Source: Cognatishimia activa (GTDB lineage Bacteria > Pseudomonadota > Alphaproteobacteria > Rhodobacterales > Rhodobacteraceae). From it: DNA of 64,000 nt. Every line of letters starts with the position of its first letter. The stretch's first letter is position 1. The translations under genes and the position numbers were made by a program. The notes below the pieces were generated by a model that saw only the letters and a list, made by a program, of their open reading frames with translations, had not been told where the DNA came from and did not search any database. Of the stretch, positions 1 to 7,359 are shown piece by piece. The stretch spans positions 236,066 through 300,065 of the forward strand of contig NZ_CYTO01000009.1 of NCBI RefSeq assembly GCF_001458335.1, in the 5' to 3' direction.

Positions 1-1260
1 GAGAATGGAATTTACGTGTTTGAGCAGTTGGCGACCCGAAATCGTCATGTTGTTTGCGAATTGTTTTTGCTCACCGCTCATGGACGTGTTTTCCATCAGA
101 GACAGGTTTCCAAGCAAACCGCTAAGGGGCGTTCGGATTTCGTGGCTCATGACAGTCAGAAACTCTGCCTTGGCTTTCTCGCCAGCCAGCGCTTGGTCCC
201 TAGCTTCGGTCAGCTCTTCTTCTGATTCAACTTGCGCAGATATATCGCGCAGGAACGCAATCAGAATATCGCCATCAGGACCATGGCCCGACTGCAGCGC
301 CAACTCTACTGGGAAACGCGATCCATCTTTGCGTAAGGATTCAATGCGAATGCGGCCTTTGCCGACAAGTTTCTTCTGGCCGGTTTCCTGCATGCGTTTC
401 ATGCCGGCGTTGTGGGCGTCACGGAGTTCCGGTGGCACGATGAGGTCGCCGATCGAGCTTCCGATGGCTTCTTCTGTGCTGAACCCAAAGATTGTCTCAG
501 CGGCGGAGTTGTAGTCCAAAATGAGCCCTGAATGATCAGACACGATCACGCCATCCAGTGAGGTTGATAAGATCGTTTCCATGTGGGCGTTCGCTCGGGC
601 CAAATCATGGCCGCGCTGGCGGCTGTTGGCGTCTGCCGCGCGGGTATACATCACCAGCGCGCCCATGGAGAGAAGCAAGATCCCGGTGACCGCAGACAGT
701 TCTAGCAGTGTCGACGACAAATGCGCGCGCAATTGGTCTGAAGCATCAGCAAAATGGGACAAACCAGACACATATAGCCCACGGACCACGGGGCGAATTT
801 CAACCGTATCAGCATAGAGTTGGTCCAGCGATGCACCTAACGTGGCATCGTCTGCGTCAATCAGCGGTGCGGACTTCTGAAGGAAAGCTTCGATGGACTT
901 TTCTGCAGCGCTGAAGTTCTCCTGCAGCCGCGCATCTTCAAACACCAGACCATTGGCAACAATATCGTGTCGGCTGAAGAACACGTCAAAGTCTCTTCTC
1001 AAACTGGCTAAGTCAGGCGCATCAGACTCCATTGCTTCGCGTAGGCTTAAGCTGAAATCCAAATACTCAATCTCGACCTGTGATAAGGTCCATTGGACCG
1101 TGTCCGATTTCGCAGAACGCAGTTCTCGCAAATCATCCATGACCCGGAAGGCCAGAAGGAAGATGATGCCCAAGCTGATCAATGCGGCGATGGGCAATAG
1201 AATCGCGCGTCGCCGTCTCGCGCTCTCATTCGAAAGTGGTCGTAAGTTCTGTCTTGTCAC
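1..1260 (-). CDS. Membrane PAS-domain sensor histidine kinase (3' end cut by window edge)
   Basis: The reading frame runs off the left edge, so only the first 420 residues are visible. From a GTG start at 1260 (an in-frame stop lies just upstream) it shows an arginine-rich stretch and TM helix at about 19-40, a helical extracytoplasmic region of about 150 residues, and a second TM helix at about 186-206. A PAS/PAC domain follows at about 225-345, then a HisKA box with SHEIRTPLSG, whose phosphoacceptor histidine is near residue 373. The ATPase domain, and any receiver domain, must lie outside the window. It follows the secreted sulfite-oxidase-fold gene by 23 bp on the same strand and is probably co-transcribed, which suggests the small protein is its sensory partner (inference). 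The GTG start has a weak Shine-Dalgarno. Confidence 0.88.
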   Translation of the reverse strand, partial: MTRQNLRPLSNESARRRRAILLPIAALISLGIIFLLAFRVMDDLRELRSAKSDTVQWTLSQVEIEYLDFSLSLREAMESDAPDLASLRRDFDVFFSRHDIVANGLVFEDARLQENFSAAEKSIEAFLQKSAPLIDADDATLGASLDQLYADTVEIRPVVRGLYVSGLSHFADASDQLRAHLSSTLLELSAVTGILLLSMGALVMYTRAADANSRQRGHDLARANAHMETILSTSLDGVIVSDHSGLILDYNSAAETIFGFSTEEAIGSSIGDLIVPPELRDAHNAGMKRMQETGQKKLVGKGRIRIESLRKDGSRFPVELALQSGHGPDGDILIAFLRDISAQVESEEELTEARDQALAGEKAKAEFLTVMSHEIRTPLSGLLGNLSLMENTSMSGEQKQFANNMTISGRQLLKHVNSIL

Positions 1261-1283
1261 AGGCCGCTACCAACTAAATGATT

Positions 1284-1796
1284 TTATTCAATCACATCAA
1301 TTCTATTAAGCTGCCAAACTGAGCGCGCGTAAATGGTTTCTGTGCGATATTTTGCAGATTGATCAAATGGGTACAGCAACCAAAGCGGGCCTTTCCCGCG
1401 GCGTGACATGGGCTCGCCATTCATCCGAAAGGCAACAATCGCATCGTCATTTAATGGCTCGTTCAATGCAAACTCGACGGCGTAATCATTGATCGCGGTG
1501 ACCCGAATTTTGTTTCCAGAAAGATCAAGATTCTTCAACAATTCGGTCAACCGGACACCTTCGAAACGGTTTACGCCGTTGGTCCAGATGGTCGAAGTGA
1601 CAATCTCTTGGTTCTCCATCCCATCAAGCGCGGGCAGATCCAATGAGATTGTCACCTCCTTCTCCCTGCTCGAGATATCAGTGATCTCTAAGAGGACCGG
1701 CTCCGGTCCCTGGACAACTTCTTTTGCATGTCCGGGGACGCTGGTGCTGAAAGCAACAACGCAAATTCCCAGAAAAATGCATAAAAAACGGGACAT
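1284..1796 (-). CDS. Secreted small sulfite-oxidase-fold (molybdopterin-binding-like) protein
   Basis: A 170-residue protein with an N-terminal signal peptide (cleavage likely after GHA, about residue 24). It has the compact oxidoreductase molybdopterin-binding fold, recognised from the run TSTIWTNGV..FEGVRLTELL, the INDYAVE segment and the tail GPLWLLYPFD...YARSVWQL. Catalytic members carry a cysteine ligand for molybdenum just before the tryptophan-rich stretch. Here that stretch reads VTSTIW and I see no cysteine in the mature protein, so enzymatic activity is doubtful. A GGAGG Shine-Dalgarno sits 7 nt before the ATG. It precedes the histidine kinase by 23 bp. Family members beside sensor kinases or cyclases suggest a ligand-sensing role (inference). 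A perfect 22-bp dyad lies 67 bp upstream. Confidence 0.8.
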   Translation of the reverse strand: MSRFLCIFLGICVVAFSTSVPGHAKEVVQGPEPVLLEITDISSREKEVTISLDLPALDGMENQEIVTSTIWTNGVNRFEGVRLTELLKNLDLSGNKIRVTAINDYAVEFALNEPLNDDAIVAFRMNGEPMSRRGKGPLWLLYPFDQSAKYRTETIYARSVWQLNRIDVIE

Positions 1797-1862
1797 AGAT
1801 CCGACCTCCTAGCCTCAGAATGGCGCAAACTTTGATGTTGTGCGCGATATCGTGCGGGTATC

Positions 1863-1884
1863 GACCTATCCGAGTGGATAGGTC
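1863..1884. promoter_or_regulatory. Dyad site 1, GACCTATCC-N4-GGATAGGTC
   Basis: A perfect inverted repeat: 9-bp arms at 1863-1871 and 1876-1884 with spacer GAGT. It lies 67 bp upstream of the secreted sulfite-oxidase-fold gene, within its likely promoter, and 26 bp past the stop of the glycosyltransferase fusion. There is no T-run on either side, which argues against a simple terminator. The same half-site recurs in the two other intergenic regions of this locus (3420-3439, 4151-4169), suggesting an operator for a dimeric regulator. Confidence 0.6.
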
Positions 1885-1909
1885 CGCTGGTTTGCGAAAG
1901 TGATCGTTC

Positions 1910-3286
1910 TTAATATGCGCCGCGACCGGTCAGAACGGCGCGGAAGGTCGCCATAATCAGCACCGCATCAAGTAGCAGCGTCCGAGAGCGGACATAGGCC
2001 AAGTCCATGTCAATCATCTGATCAAACCCGATATCCGCACGCCCAGAGACTTGCCAGATCCCGGTCAGGCCAGGTTTTACAGCAAGGCGGCCTTTGGCTT
2101 TCTCGGGGTAAGCTGCAACTTCTTCTGGCAGAGCAGGGCGTGGACCAACGATCGACATATCCCCCTTAAGCACATTGAAAATCTGCGGTAGCTCATCCAA
2201 CGAGTAACGACGGATAAAACGGCCGATGCGGGTGATACGTGGATCCGCTTTGGATTTAAAGCAAACCCCATCGCGGTCAGACGTCGCCAAAAGGGCCGCA
2301 CGTTTTTCTTCTGAATCCATGGCCATGGAGCGCAGCTTGTACAATGTGAACCGCCGTCCGTTTTCTCCGACCCGCACCTGCTTGAAAATTGGTGATCCTT
2401 TGCTTTCAAGTCGGATCAACGCCATGATGACCAATAGCACTGGCCCAAGCGCGAGCAGCGCACCGGCGCTGAGCACGATATCTAAGCCGCGCTTTGTTTT
2501 GCGCTCCGCTGAACTTTGCAAATACGGCCAAACCGCCGCCCGCGCTAGGAATGTCAGGTTGCCGACAAGATAGCGTTTTGCCATGCGGCGCGGCTCCATC
2601 ATCAAGCGCCAAACCCATTCTGCGCGTGCCTGACGCACCCAAACAGGAGCGCGGGAAACATTGCCTGCAAGAAAGTCGAACAACCCGCCAACGGAAATAC
2701 AGACCTTGGCTTTGAGCCCGTCAAAGTTACGATCGATCCAAAGCTCTTGCAAAGGGACGCCCATGGCCACCAGGAGTATTTTGGCACCAGACTGGTTGAT
2801 CGCTTTGACCGCAGACCTGTCTTCTGCACCGTTATAGCCGTCACGCGTTCCAGCGACTTGCAACCCAGGTATCCGGCGCTGCAACTCCATCGCTGCTGCG
2901 TCAGCCGTGCCCGGTTTACCTCCGAGAAGATAGACACTCTGGCCACGTTTGGCGGCCTCAATCAGAAGTTTAGGTACAAAATCGGTGCCATTTAGGTTTT
3001 CCCGGATCCGGCTGCCTTGCATTTTAGCCGCCATCTCGACGCCGATCCCATCAGACAAGACCATATCTGCTCGCTCTAGGGCCGCCGCATACATGTCATC
3101 TTGTGACGCAACATTCGCGCAATGGGCATTCAGGAATGCCACATGACGACGTCCGGGCGCGAGGATTCGAGAGATCGCCTCGCGCGTATATAGGTTGTCG
3201 ATCCGCCGCCCGAGCACTTCGCGGCAGATCGGAAGATCGGACTTTGACTGGATCGGCGATGTATCGATATTTACTTGATAGGTCAT
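1910..3286 (-). CDS. GT26 (WecG/TagA/CpsF) glycosyltransferase fused to a polyprenyl-phosphate sugar-phosphate transferase
   Basis: A 458-residue two-domain protein. Residues about 25-240 match WecG/TagA/CpsF transferases (RHVAFLNAHCAN, DMVLSDGIGVEMAA, LNGTDFVPKL, VYLLGGKPG, SVGGLFDFLAG). Residues about 262-458 form a monotopic phosphoglycosyltransferase of the WbaP/WcaJ C-terminal type: KRGLDIV hydrophobic re-entrant helix, FTLYKLRSM, the SLDELPQ acid pair, and GDMSIVGPRPALP. The second domain should load a sugar-phosphate onto undecaprenyl phosphate at the inner membrane; the first would add the next sugar (ManNAc-type in the named families). Two successive steps of lipid-linked repeat-unit assembly are thus joined in one chain. 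It is transcribed away from the response regulator, with a good GGGAG Shine-Dalgarno and dyad site 2 upstream. Sugar specificity cannot be read from the sequence. Confidence 0.9.
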   Translation of the reverse strand: MTYQVNIDTSPIQSKSDLPICREVLGRRIDNLYTREAISRILAPGRRHVAFLNAHCANVASQDDMYAAALERADMVLSDGIGVEMAAKMQGSRIRENLNGTDFVPKLLIEAAKRGQSVYLLGGKPGTADAAAMELQRRIPGLQVAGTRDGYNGAEDRSAVKAINQSGAKILLVAMGVPLQELWIDRNFDGLKAKVCISVGGLFDFLAGNVSRAPVWVRQARAEWVWRLMMEPRRMAKRYLVGNLTFLARAAVWPYLQSSAERKTKRGLDIVLSAGALLALGPVLLVIMALIRLESKGSPIFKQVRVGENGRRFTLYKLRSMAMDSEEKRAALLATSDRDGVCFKSKADPRITRIGRFIRRYSLDELPQIFNVLKGDMSIVGPRPALPEEVAAYPEKAKGRLAVKPGLTGIWQVSGRADIGFDQMIDMDLAYVRSRTLLLDAVLIMATFRAVLTGRGAY

Positions 3287-3419
3287 GGCTTGCTCCCTTC
3301 GCTTTTCCCTAAATTGACGGGGAAGGGCGCGGCTTTCTTGATCACAAACGGGGCAAATTGCGGCTAAATTGGAGAAGCATGGAAATAAAAGCTGTTTGTT
3401 TTCATGCCATTGGGAAAAT

Positions 3420-3439
3420 GACTATCCCTTTGGGTAGAG
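3420..3439. promoter_or_regulatory. Dyad site 2, ACTATCC-N4-GGGTAGA
   Basis: Inverted half-sites CTATCC (3422-3427) and GGGTAG (3432-3437) around spacer CTTT, with one mismatch to a perfect dyad. It sits between the divergent glycosyltransferase fusion (start 3286) and response regulator (start 3536), about 135 and 97 bp from the two starts, so one bound dimer could control both. It is the second of three copies in this locus. The rest of the 249-bp gap is AT-rich, with no other feature I can defend. Confidence 0.55.
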
Positions 3440-3535
3440 TTATCACCTGATGTTTCCCGCGAAATTTTCCCATTTCGGCCACAGTTGTCTGCAATGTTTA
3501 ATTATTGAGTAATGGTATCGAGCGAGGGTTCGACG

Positions 3536-4150
3536 ATGCGAATTTTAATTGCTGATGATCATGATCTGCTGCGCGACGCGTTGGTGGCCTTCATGGATCA
3601 AGAAGACAATATCGAGACCCACACGGCGGCGGATCTGACAGAAGCAGTCGCGCTGATTGATGGGGATTGGACGTATGATCTGGTGCTGTTGGATTACAAC
3701 ATGCCAGGCATGAACGGGCTTGAAGGTCTAAAAGTGGCCGCAGACCGCAGCGGTGTGCACCGGGTCGCGCTTATGTCCGGAGAGGCCAGCCGCGACATTG
3801 CGGAAAAAGCGTTGGAGATGGGGGCAACAGGTTTTGTTCCCAAAACCCTGCCGGCGAAATCTCTGGTCAACGCGATCAAGTTTATGGCCATGGGCGAACA
3901 ATACGCGCCTTTGGATTTCATGACTGCAGAACCAGAGGCAAATGATCACCCGCTTCTGGAAAACCTCACGGACCGAGAGACGCAGGTCTTGAAAGGTCTG
4001 ACAGAAGGCAAGTCCAACAAAGAGATCGCGCGCGATCTGGACTTGTCCGAACCAACCGTGAAGCTGCACGTGAAAACGCTTTATAAAAAACTCGGCGTGG
4101 CAAACCGCACCCAAGCGGCGCTGATTGCACGCGATCAAGGCGTCTTCTAA
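3536..4150 (+). CDS. LuxR/NarL-family response regulator
   Basis: A 204-residue regulator. The receiver domain (about 1-120) has the acidic pair in ADDHD and phosphoacceptor Asp53 in LLDYNMPGMNG; a LuxR-type helix-turn-helix (about 138-204) contains LTDREVQ-like LTDRETQVLKGL and SNKEIARDLDLSEPTVKLHVKTLYKKL. I start it at the ATG at 3536, 8 nt after GAGGG; an in-frame ATG at 3512 would add eight residues but has no ribosome site. It stands between the glycosyltransferase fusion and the Wzz/Wzy pair, so control of polysaccharide synthesis is the natural guess. The histidine kinase at 1-1260 is a plausible partner. The dyads flanking this gene are candidate binding sites. Confidence 0.93.
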   Translation: MRILIADDHDLLRDALVAFMDQEDNIETHTAADLTEAVALIDGDWTYDLVLLDYNMPGMNGLEGLKVAADRSGVHRVALMSGEASRDIAEKALEMGATGFVPKTLPAKSLVNAIKFMAMGEQYAPLDFMTAEPEANDHPLLENLTDRETQVLKGLTEGKSNKEIARDLDLSEPTVKLHVKTLYKKLGVANRTQAALIARDQGVF

Positions 4151-4169
4151 GACCTATCCATTCGGATCA
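4151..4169. promoter_or_regulatory. Dyad site 3, GACCTATCC-N4-GGATCA
   Basis: It starts at the base after the response-regulator stop codon. The left half GACCTATCC (4151-4159) is identical over 9 bp to that of site 1. The right half keeps GGAT (4164-4167) at the same 4-bp spacing and then diverges. It lies about 90 bp before the Wzz-like gene. Confidence 0.5.
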
Positions 4170-4170
4170 A

Positions 4171-4190
4171 GGGGGCATTCATTTGCCCCC
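4171..4190. other. G/C-rich hairpin after the response regulator
   Basis: GGGGGCA (4171-4177) and TGCCCCC (4184-4190) form a perfect 7-bp stem with a 6-nt loop. No T-run follows on the plus strand, so it is a weak terminator at best. It may act as an attenuator or mRNA-stability element between the regulator and the Wzz-like gene. Confidence 0.45.
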
Positions 4191-4257
4191 GATACTCTCA
4201 AATCCCCCAGACCATTGAAAACCAACACGCCCTAGGCTGGCTCTGAAACAACAATCA

Positions 4258-5730
4258 GTGCGAGTGCCCCCAATGGTAATGCAAAGCGATCTTCCGGCCT
4301 ATTCATCGAATGCAGAATACCTGAGCCGACTGGACAAAGTGCTGTCCAAGGGAAAACCCGGACAACCGGGTTACTTGCTGAAACGGATTACGCGTTACAC
4401 AGGGGTGTGCTTAATCTGGATTGCCCTAATCTGGGTGCCCATCCTGGGCTATCTCGGTTCCGCGCCGCCCAAATACACATCGACAATGTCCCTCATCCTA
4501 CCCGGGTCGGGCGTATCCGCCAGTGTAAATATGGAAGGGATCGGTCAAGCCAGCAGTTTCGCCTCTTCGGCCTTTGCCAGCAATTCCCTAAGCCCGACAC
4601 AAACCTATAAACGCCTCTTGCGCGCTGACCGCATTTTGGACGCGGCAGCAACATCCTTGATGACAGAACGCCAATACCTCCCGCGACCCAAAGTGACCTT
4701 GGTGGACCAGACGGGCCTTATCCATGTCGAAATGACTGGGGTGTCCCCGGAAGAGGCGCGGGATCGAAACCAAGCGATCCTCACCGCGTTTTTCACAGAG
4801 GTTGAGGCTCTGCGCGCGGACGATCTTGAAGAACGAGAAGAGGGGGCTGTCAAAGCCATTGAGGAATATCGCGATTCAGTGCTGGCGACCCGTCAAGCGG
4901 TGAACAATCTGCAAACTCAAACGGGCTTTATCTCTAAAGATCAGTTCGATCGTCAGGTCACCGATAATGACAATCGACAAACCGAAGTGGTTGGCCTGCG
5001 CGCTGAACTCGAAGAAAAAGTTGCGTTCGTGGCTCAAATGCAGGCAGCCCTCGGTCTCACTCCGCTGCAAGCTGCGCGTGCGCTCGATCTTTATTCCGAT
5101 CAGCGGTACCTCGCGCTGGTGGCTGATTTGGCCGACAAAGCCACGCTGCGCAACGAGGTTGGCGCGCTTTATGGGGCACGCCACCCAGAGCGCCAGAAAG
5201 CAGAGACCGATTATGCCCGTGCATTTGAGGCCACGGTCGATGCGGCAATGGCTGTGACCGGCTTGCCGCGCGATGTCGCCGAAAAATTGAATGTGTCTCA
5301 GTTTGGGGACCGCACATCATTGCTTGCAGAGTTGTTGCGCAATGAAGCCGAACGCGCAGGACTTGAAGCGCAATACCTTGAACTGAACCGCCGCTACATG
5401 CAGGAGAAAAACCGGCTTGAACGCGCCGCCTTGGCCGCCTCAAAACTAGAGGACTTGCAACGCGACTTCCAAGTAGCCGAAGCGGTTTTTGCCTCCGCAA
5501 TAGCGCGCGCTCAATCCTCCAAGACAGACGTGTTTGCCTCGTACCCACTGGTACAGGTGCTAGAGAACCCATCACTGCCCGAAGAAGGCACTGCATCGCG
5601 CAAAAAGATGGCGCTGCTGGCGGGCTTTGGGGCAACGTTCCTCGTGCTGATGGCGCTGTCGTTAGGTTGGGTTCGCAAGAGCATTATCCGTTGGGCGATT
5701 GGCCTGCGCGAAGGCCCAACTCATGTTTGA
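4258..5730 (+). CDS. Wzz-like polysaccharide chain-length / export protein
   Basis: A 490-residue inner-membrane protein with the layout of polysaccharide co-polymerases. It has a cytoplasmic N-terminus, TM1 at about 50-70 (CLIWIALIWVPILGYLG), a long periplasmic segment rich in predicted coiled coil (about 170-440), a short proline-containing stretch (PSLPEEGTASRKK) and TM2 at about 450-470. There is no C-terminal tyrosine-kinase domain. The start is uncertain: the GTG at 4258 has no clear Shine-Dalgarno, and ATG codons at 4273 and 4279 are alternatives. Its stop overlaps the start of the next gene by 8 bp, so the two are translationally coupled. It probably sets chain length together with the downstream polymerase. 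Confidence 0.82.
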   Translation: MRVPPMVMQSDLPAYSSNAEYLSRLDKVLSKGKPGQPGYLLKRITRYTGVCLIWIALIWVPILGYLGSAPPKYTSTMSLILPGSGVSASVNMEGIGQASSFASSAFASNSLSPTQTYKRLLRADRILDAAATSLMTERQYLPRPKVTLVDQTGLIHVEMTGVSPEEARDRNQAILTAFFTEVEALRADDLEEREEGAVKAIEEYRDSVLATRQAVNNLQTQTGFISKDQFDRQVTDNDNRQTEVVGLRAELEEKVAFVAQMQAALGLTPLQAARALDLYSDQRYLALVADLADKATLRNEVGALYGARHPERQKAETDYARAFEATVDAAMAVTGLPRDVAEKLNVSQFGDRTSLLAELLRNEAERAGLEAQYLELNRRYMQEKNRLERAALAASKLEDLQRDFQVAEAVFASAIARAQSSKTDVFASYPLVQVLENPSLPEEGTASRKKMALLAGFGATFLVLMALSLGWVRKSIIRWAIGLREGPTHV

Positions 5731-7042
5731 TGGCACCGTCGGCCTCAAGCCTCAAAACCCAGCGGAGGCTTTTGTTTATAAGACAATGGCGCGGACCTGG
5801 CCTTTCTACGCAGTGGGCGCGCTGTACGTTGTTGGTCCCGTCATTGCTTGGCTCTTAGGAGGGTTGGCGGTGCTGGCGCTTTACCTAGGTCCAGCCATGC
5901 GGCGAGACCTACAGCCCAATCCGATCCCGCCAGCGGTCTGGATCTGGTTGATCGGCATGGGGGCCATGTTGCCCATCCTGTGGGTCGGTCATGCAAATTG
6001 GGGATACGGGCTTACGGCAACCATTAAGTCGACGATAGGCTGGGCCAAGGGCTGGGCATTGATGGCCTTGTTTCCTTTGGCAGGGGCGGTGCTGCCGATA
6101 CGCCGCGAAATCCTTGTGCGCGGGCAGTGTGTGATTGGATTGTGGACGCTGTGCCTGGCGCCGCTTTTGTTGGTCGCCCCTTATATCGGTCTGCCTGAAC
6201 GCATTTTTGTGTCGCCGCTCAAAGCAGTCGGCGGGCCGGGTCCAGAATATTTTGGGCTCTACCTCTTCACCTATGATCCAGCGAGCATGACCCCCCGCTG
6301 GCAGTTCTACGCCCCGTGGTCCCCATTCGCGGCGCTTTTGGGCGTGTGCATGGTGCTCTTTGCGCTTGAAGAAAAAGACCGCCGTTGGCGCTGGGCTGGT
6401 CTTGCGGCGGGCGTCCTTATGGTTCTGGCGTCCAAATCTCGTATGGGGCTGGTGGGATTGATCTTTTGCACCATGCCTCCAAGGCTTTTGCCGTTGCTTG
6501 GAAAACAATGGGCTGTGATGACACTCGCTTTGCTCACGGCGAGCCTCGCCGTCACTGCGGAAAGGTTGTTTGACTCCGTGGGGGCAGGGATCTCTGCCTT
6601 CAAAAACGCCCGCGCCGATAGCACACGGGTGCGTTCAACACTGCAGCGCATCGCGGGCGAACGTTGGCGCGAAGAAGCGGTGTGGTTTGGCCATGGTCGC
6701 CCTGAACCGGGCAGTCATATTGTGGAATATATGCCCATTGGAACCCACCACACATGGTATGGGCTGTTGTTTGTAAAAGGTGTGACCGGGTTTCTGGCCC
6801 TACTGATTCCGCTGCTTTATCAACTGCTGCTCGCACTTTCAGACGCAGCACTGCGTCCAAGGGGACGGTTGCCGTTGGGAATTCTGTTGGTGATCGTCAT
6901 GTTGTCATTTGGGGAAAACATTGAAATCGAGGCCTATTTGCTTTGGCCGGGCCTTATGATCCTTGGTGTTCACGCCCGAGAAATTGCAGCTGACCCCAAG
7001 AGTTTTGTTGAGCCAAAACGGATTAAAGCCAAACCTGCTTAA
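5723..7042 (+). CDS. O-antigen polymerase/ligase-like (Wzy/WaaL) membrane protein
   Basis: A 439-residue polytopic membrane protein with about ten hydrophobic segments and one larger extracytoplasmic loop (about residues 290-350). The loop contains RVRSTLQRIAGE and then HHTWYGLLFVKG, typical of O-antigen polymerase/ligase proteins. I start at the ATG at 5723, preceded by GAAGG at 8 nt, rather than the TTG at 5699. The ATG overlaps the Wzz-like stop codon. It probably joins lipid-linked repeat units in the periplasm. No flippase (Wzx) or outer-membrane exporter (Wza) is encoded nearby, so these would have to lie elsewhere or beyond the left edge. A strong terminator follows. Confidence 0.8.
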   Translation: MFDGTVGLKPQNPAEAFVYKTMARTWPFYAVGALYVVGPVIAWLLGGLAVLALYLGPAMRRDLQPNPIPPAVWIWLIGMGAMLPILWVGHANWGYGLTATIKSTIGWAKGWALMALFPLAGAVLPIRREILVRGQCVIGLWTLCLAPLLLVAPYIGLPERIFVSPLKAVGGPGPEYFGLYLFTYDPASMTPRWQFYAPWSPFAALLGVCMVLFALEEKDRRWRWAGLAAGVLMVLASKSRMGLVGLIFCTMPPRLLPLLGKQWAVMTLALLTASLAVTAERLFDSVGAGISAFKNARADSTRVRSTLQRIAGERWREEAVWFGHGRPEPGSHIVEYMPIGTHHTWYGLLFVKGVTGFLALLIPLLYQLLLALSDAALRPRGRLPLGILLVIVMLSFGENIEIEAYLLWPGLMILGVHAREIAADPKSFVEPKRIKAKPA

Positions 7043-7080
7043 GCCGGTGGCAGGCATTCAATCAACAAACCTCTGAAAAC

Positions 7081-7108
7081 AAAAACGGCTCCCGAAGGAG
7101 CCGTTTTT
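7081..7108. terminator. Bidirectional Rho-independent terminator
   Basis: A perfect 12-bp stem, AAAAACGGCTCC / GGAGCCGTTTTT with loop CGAA, with T-runs in both directions. It ends the polysaccharide operon on the plus strand and tRNA-Tyr on the minus strand. Confidence 0.93.
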
Positions 7109-7142
7109 CGTTACATCAACCCTTTGAAGGGATTGTGTAAAA

Positions 7143-7226
7143 TGGTGGGCGACCCTGGAATCGAACCAGGCGTGAGTCGCCTCGAGGGAGTTACAGTCCC
7201 CTGCCACACCTTGCGGCCTGTCGCCC
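7143..7226 (-). tRNA. tRNA-Tyr (anticodon GTA)
   Basis: An 84-nt class II tRNA with genomically encoded CCA. The acceptor stem GGGCGAC pairs with GTCGCCC; the anticodon loop ACTGTAACT carries GTA. There is a long variable arm (class II) and a T-stem CCTGG / CCAGG around TTCGATT. It is transcribed toward the terminator at 7081-7108. Confidence 0.97.
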
Positions 7227-7359
7227 ACTTGCCAGCATCGCTGCTGAACGTGAGGGGCTGATTACAGGCCGTATCAGGGGGCGTCAACAAGAAAATCTCT
7301 TGCAGATGAAGCAAGTTCACTGCATTGGTACCGCTCCTGATTTTGGAAGGCAAAAAACC

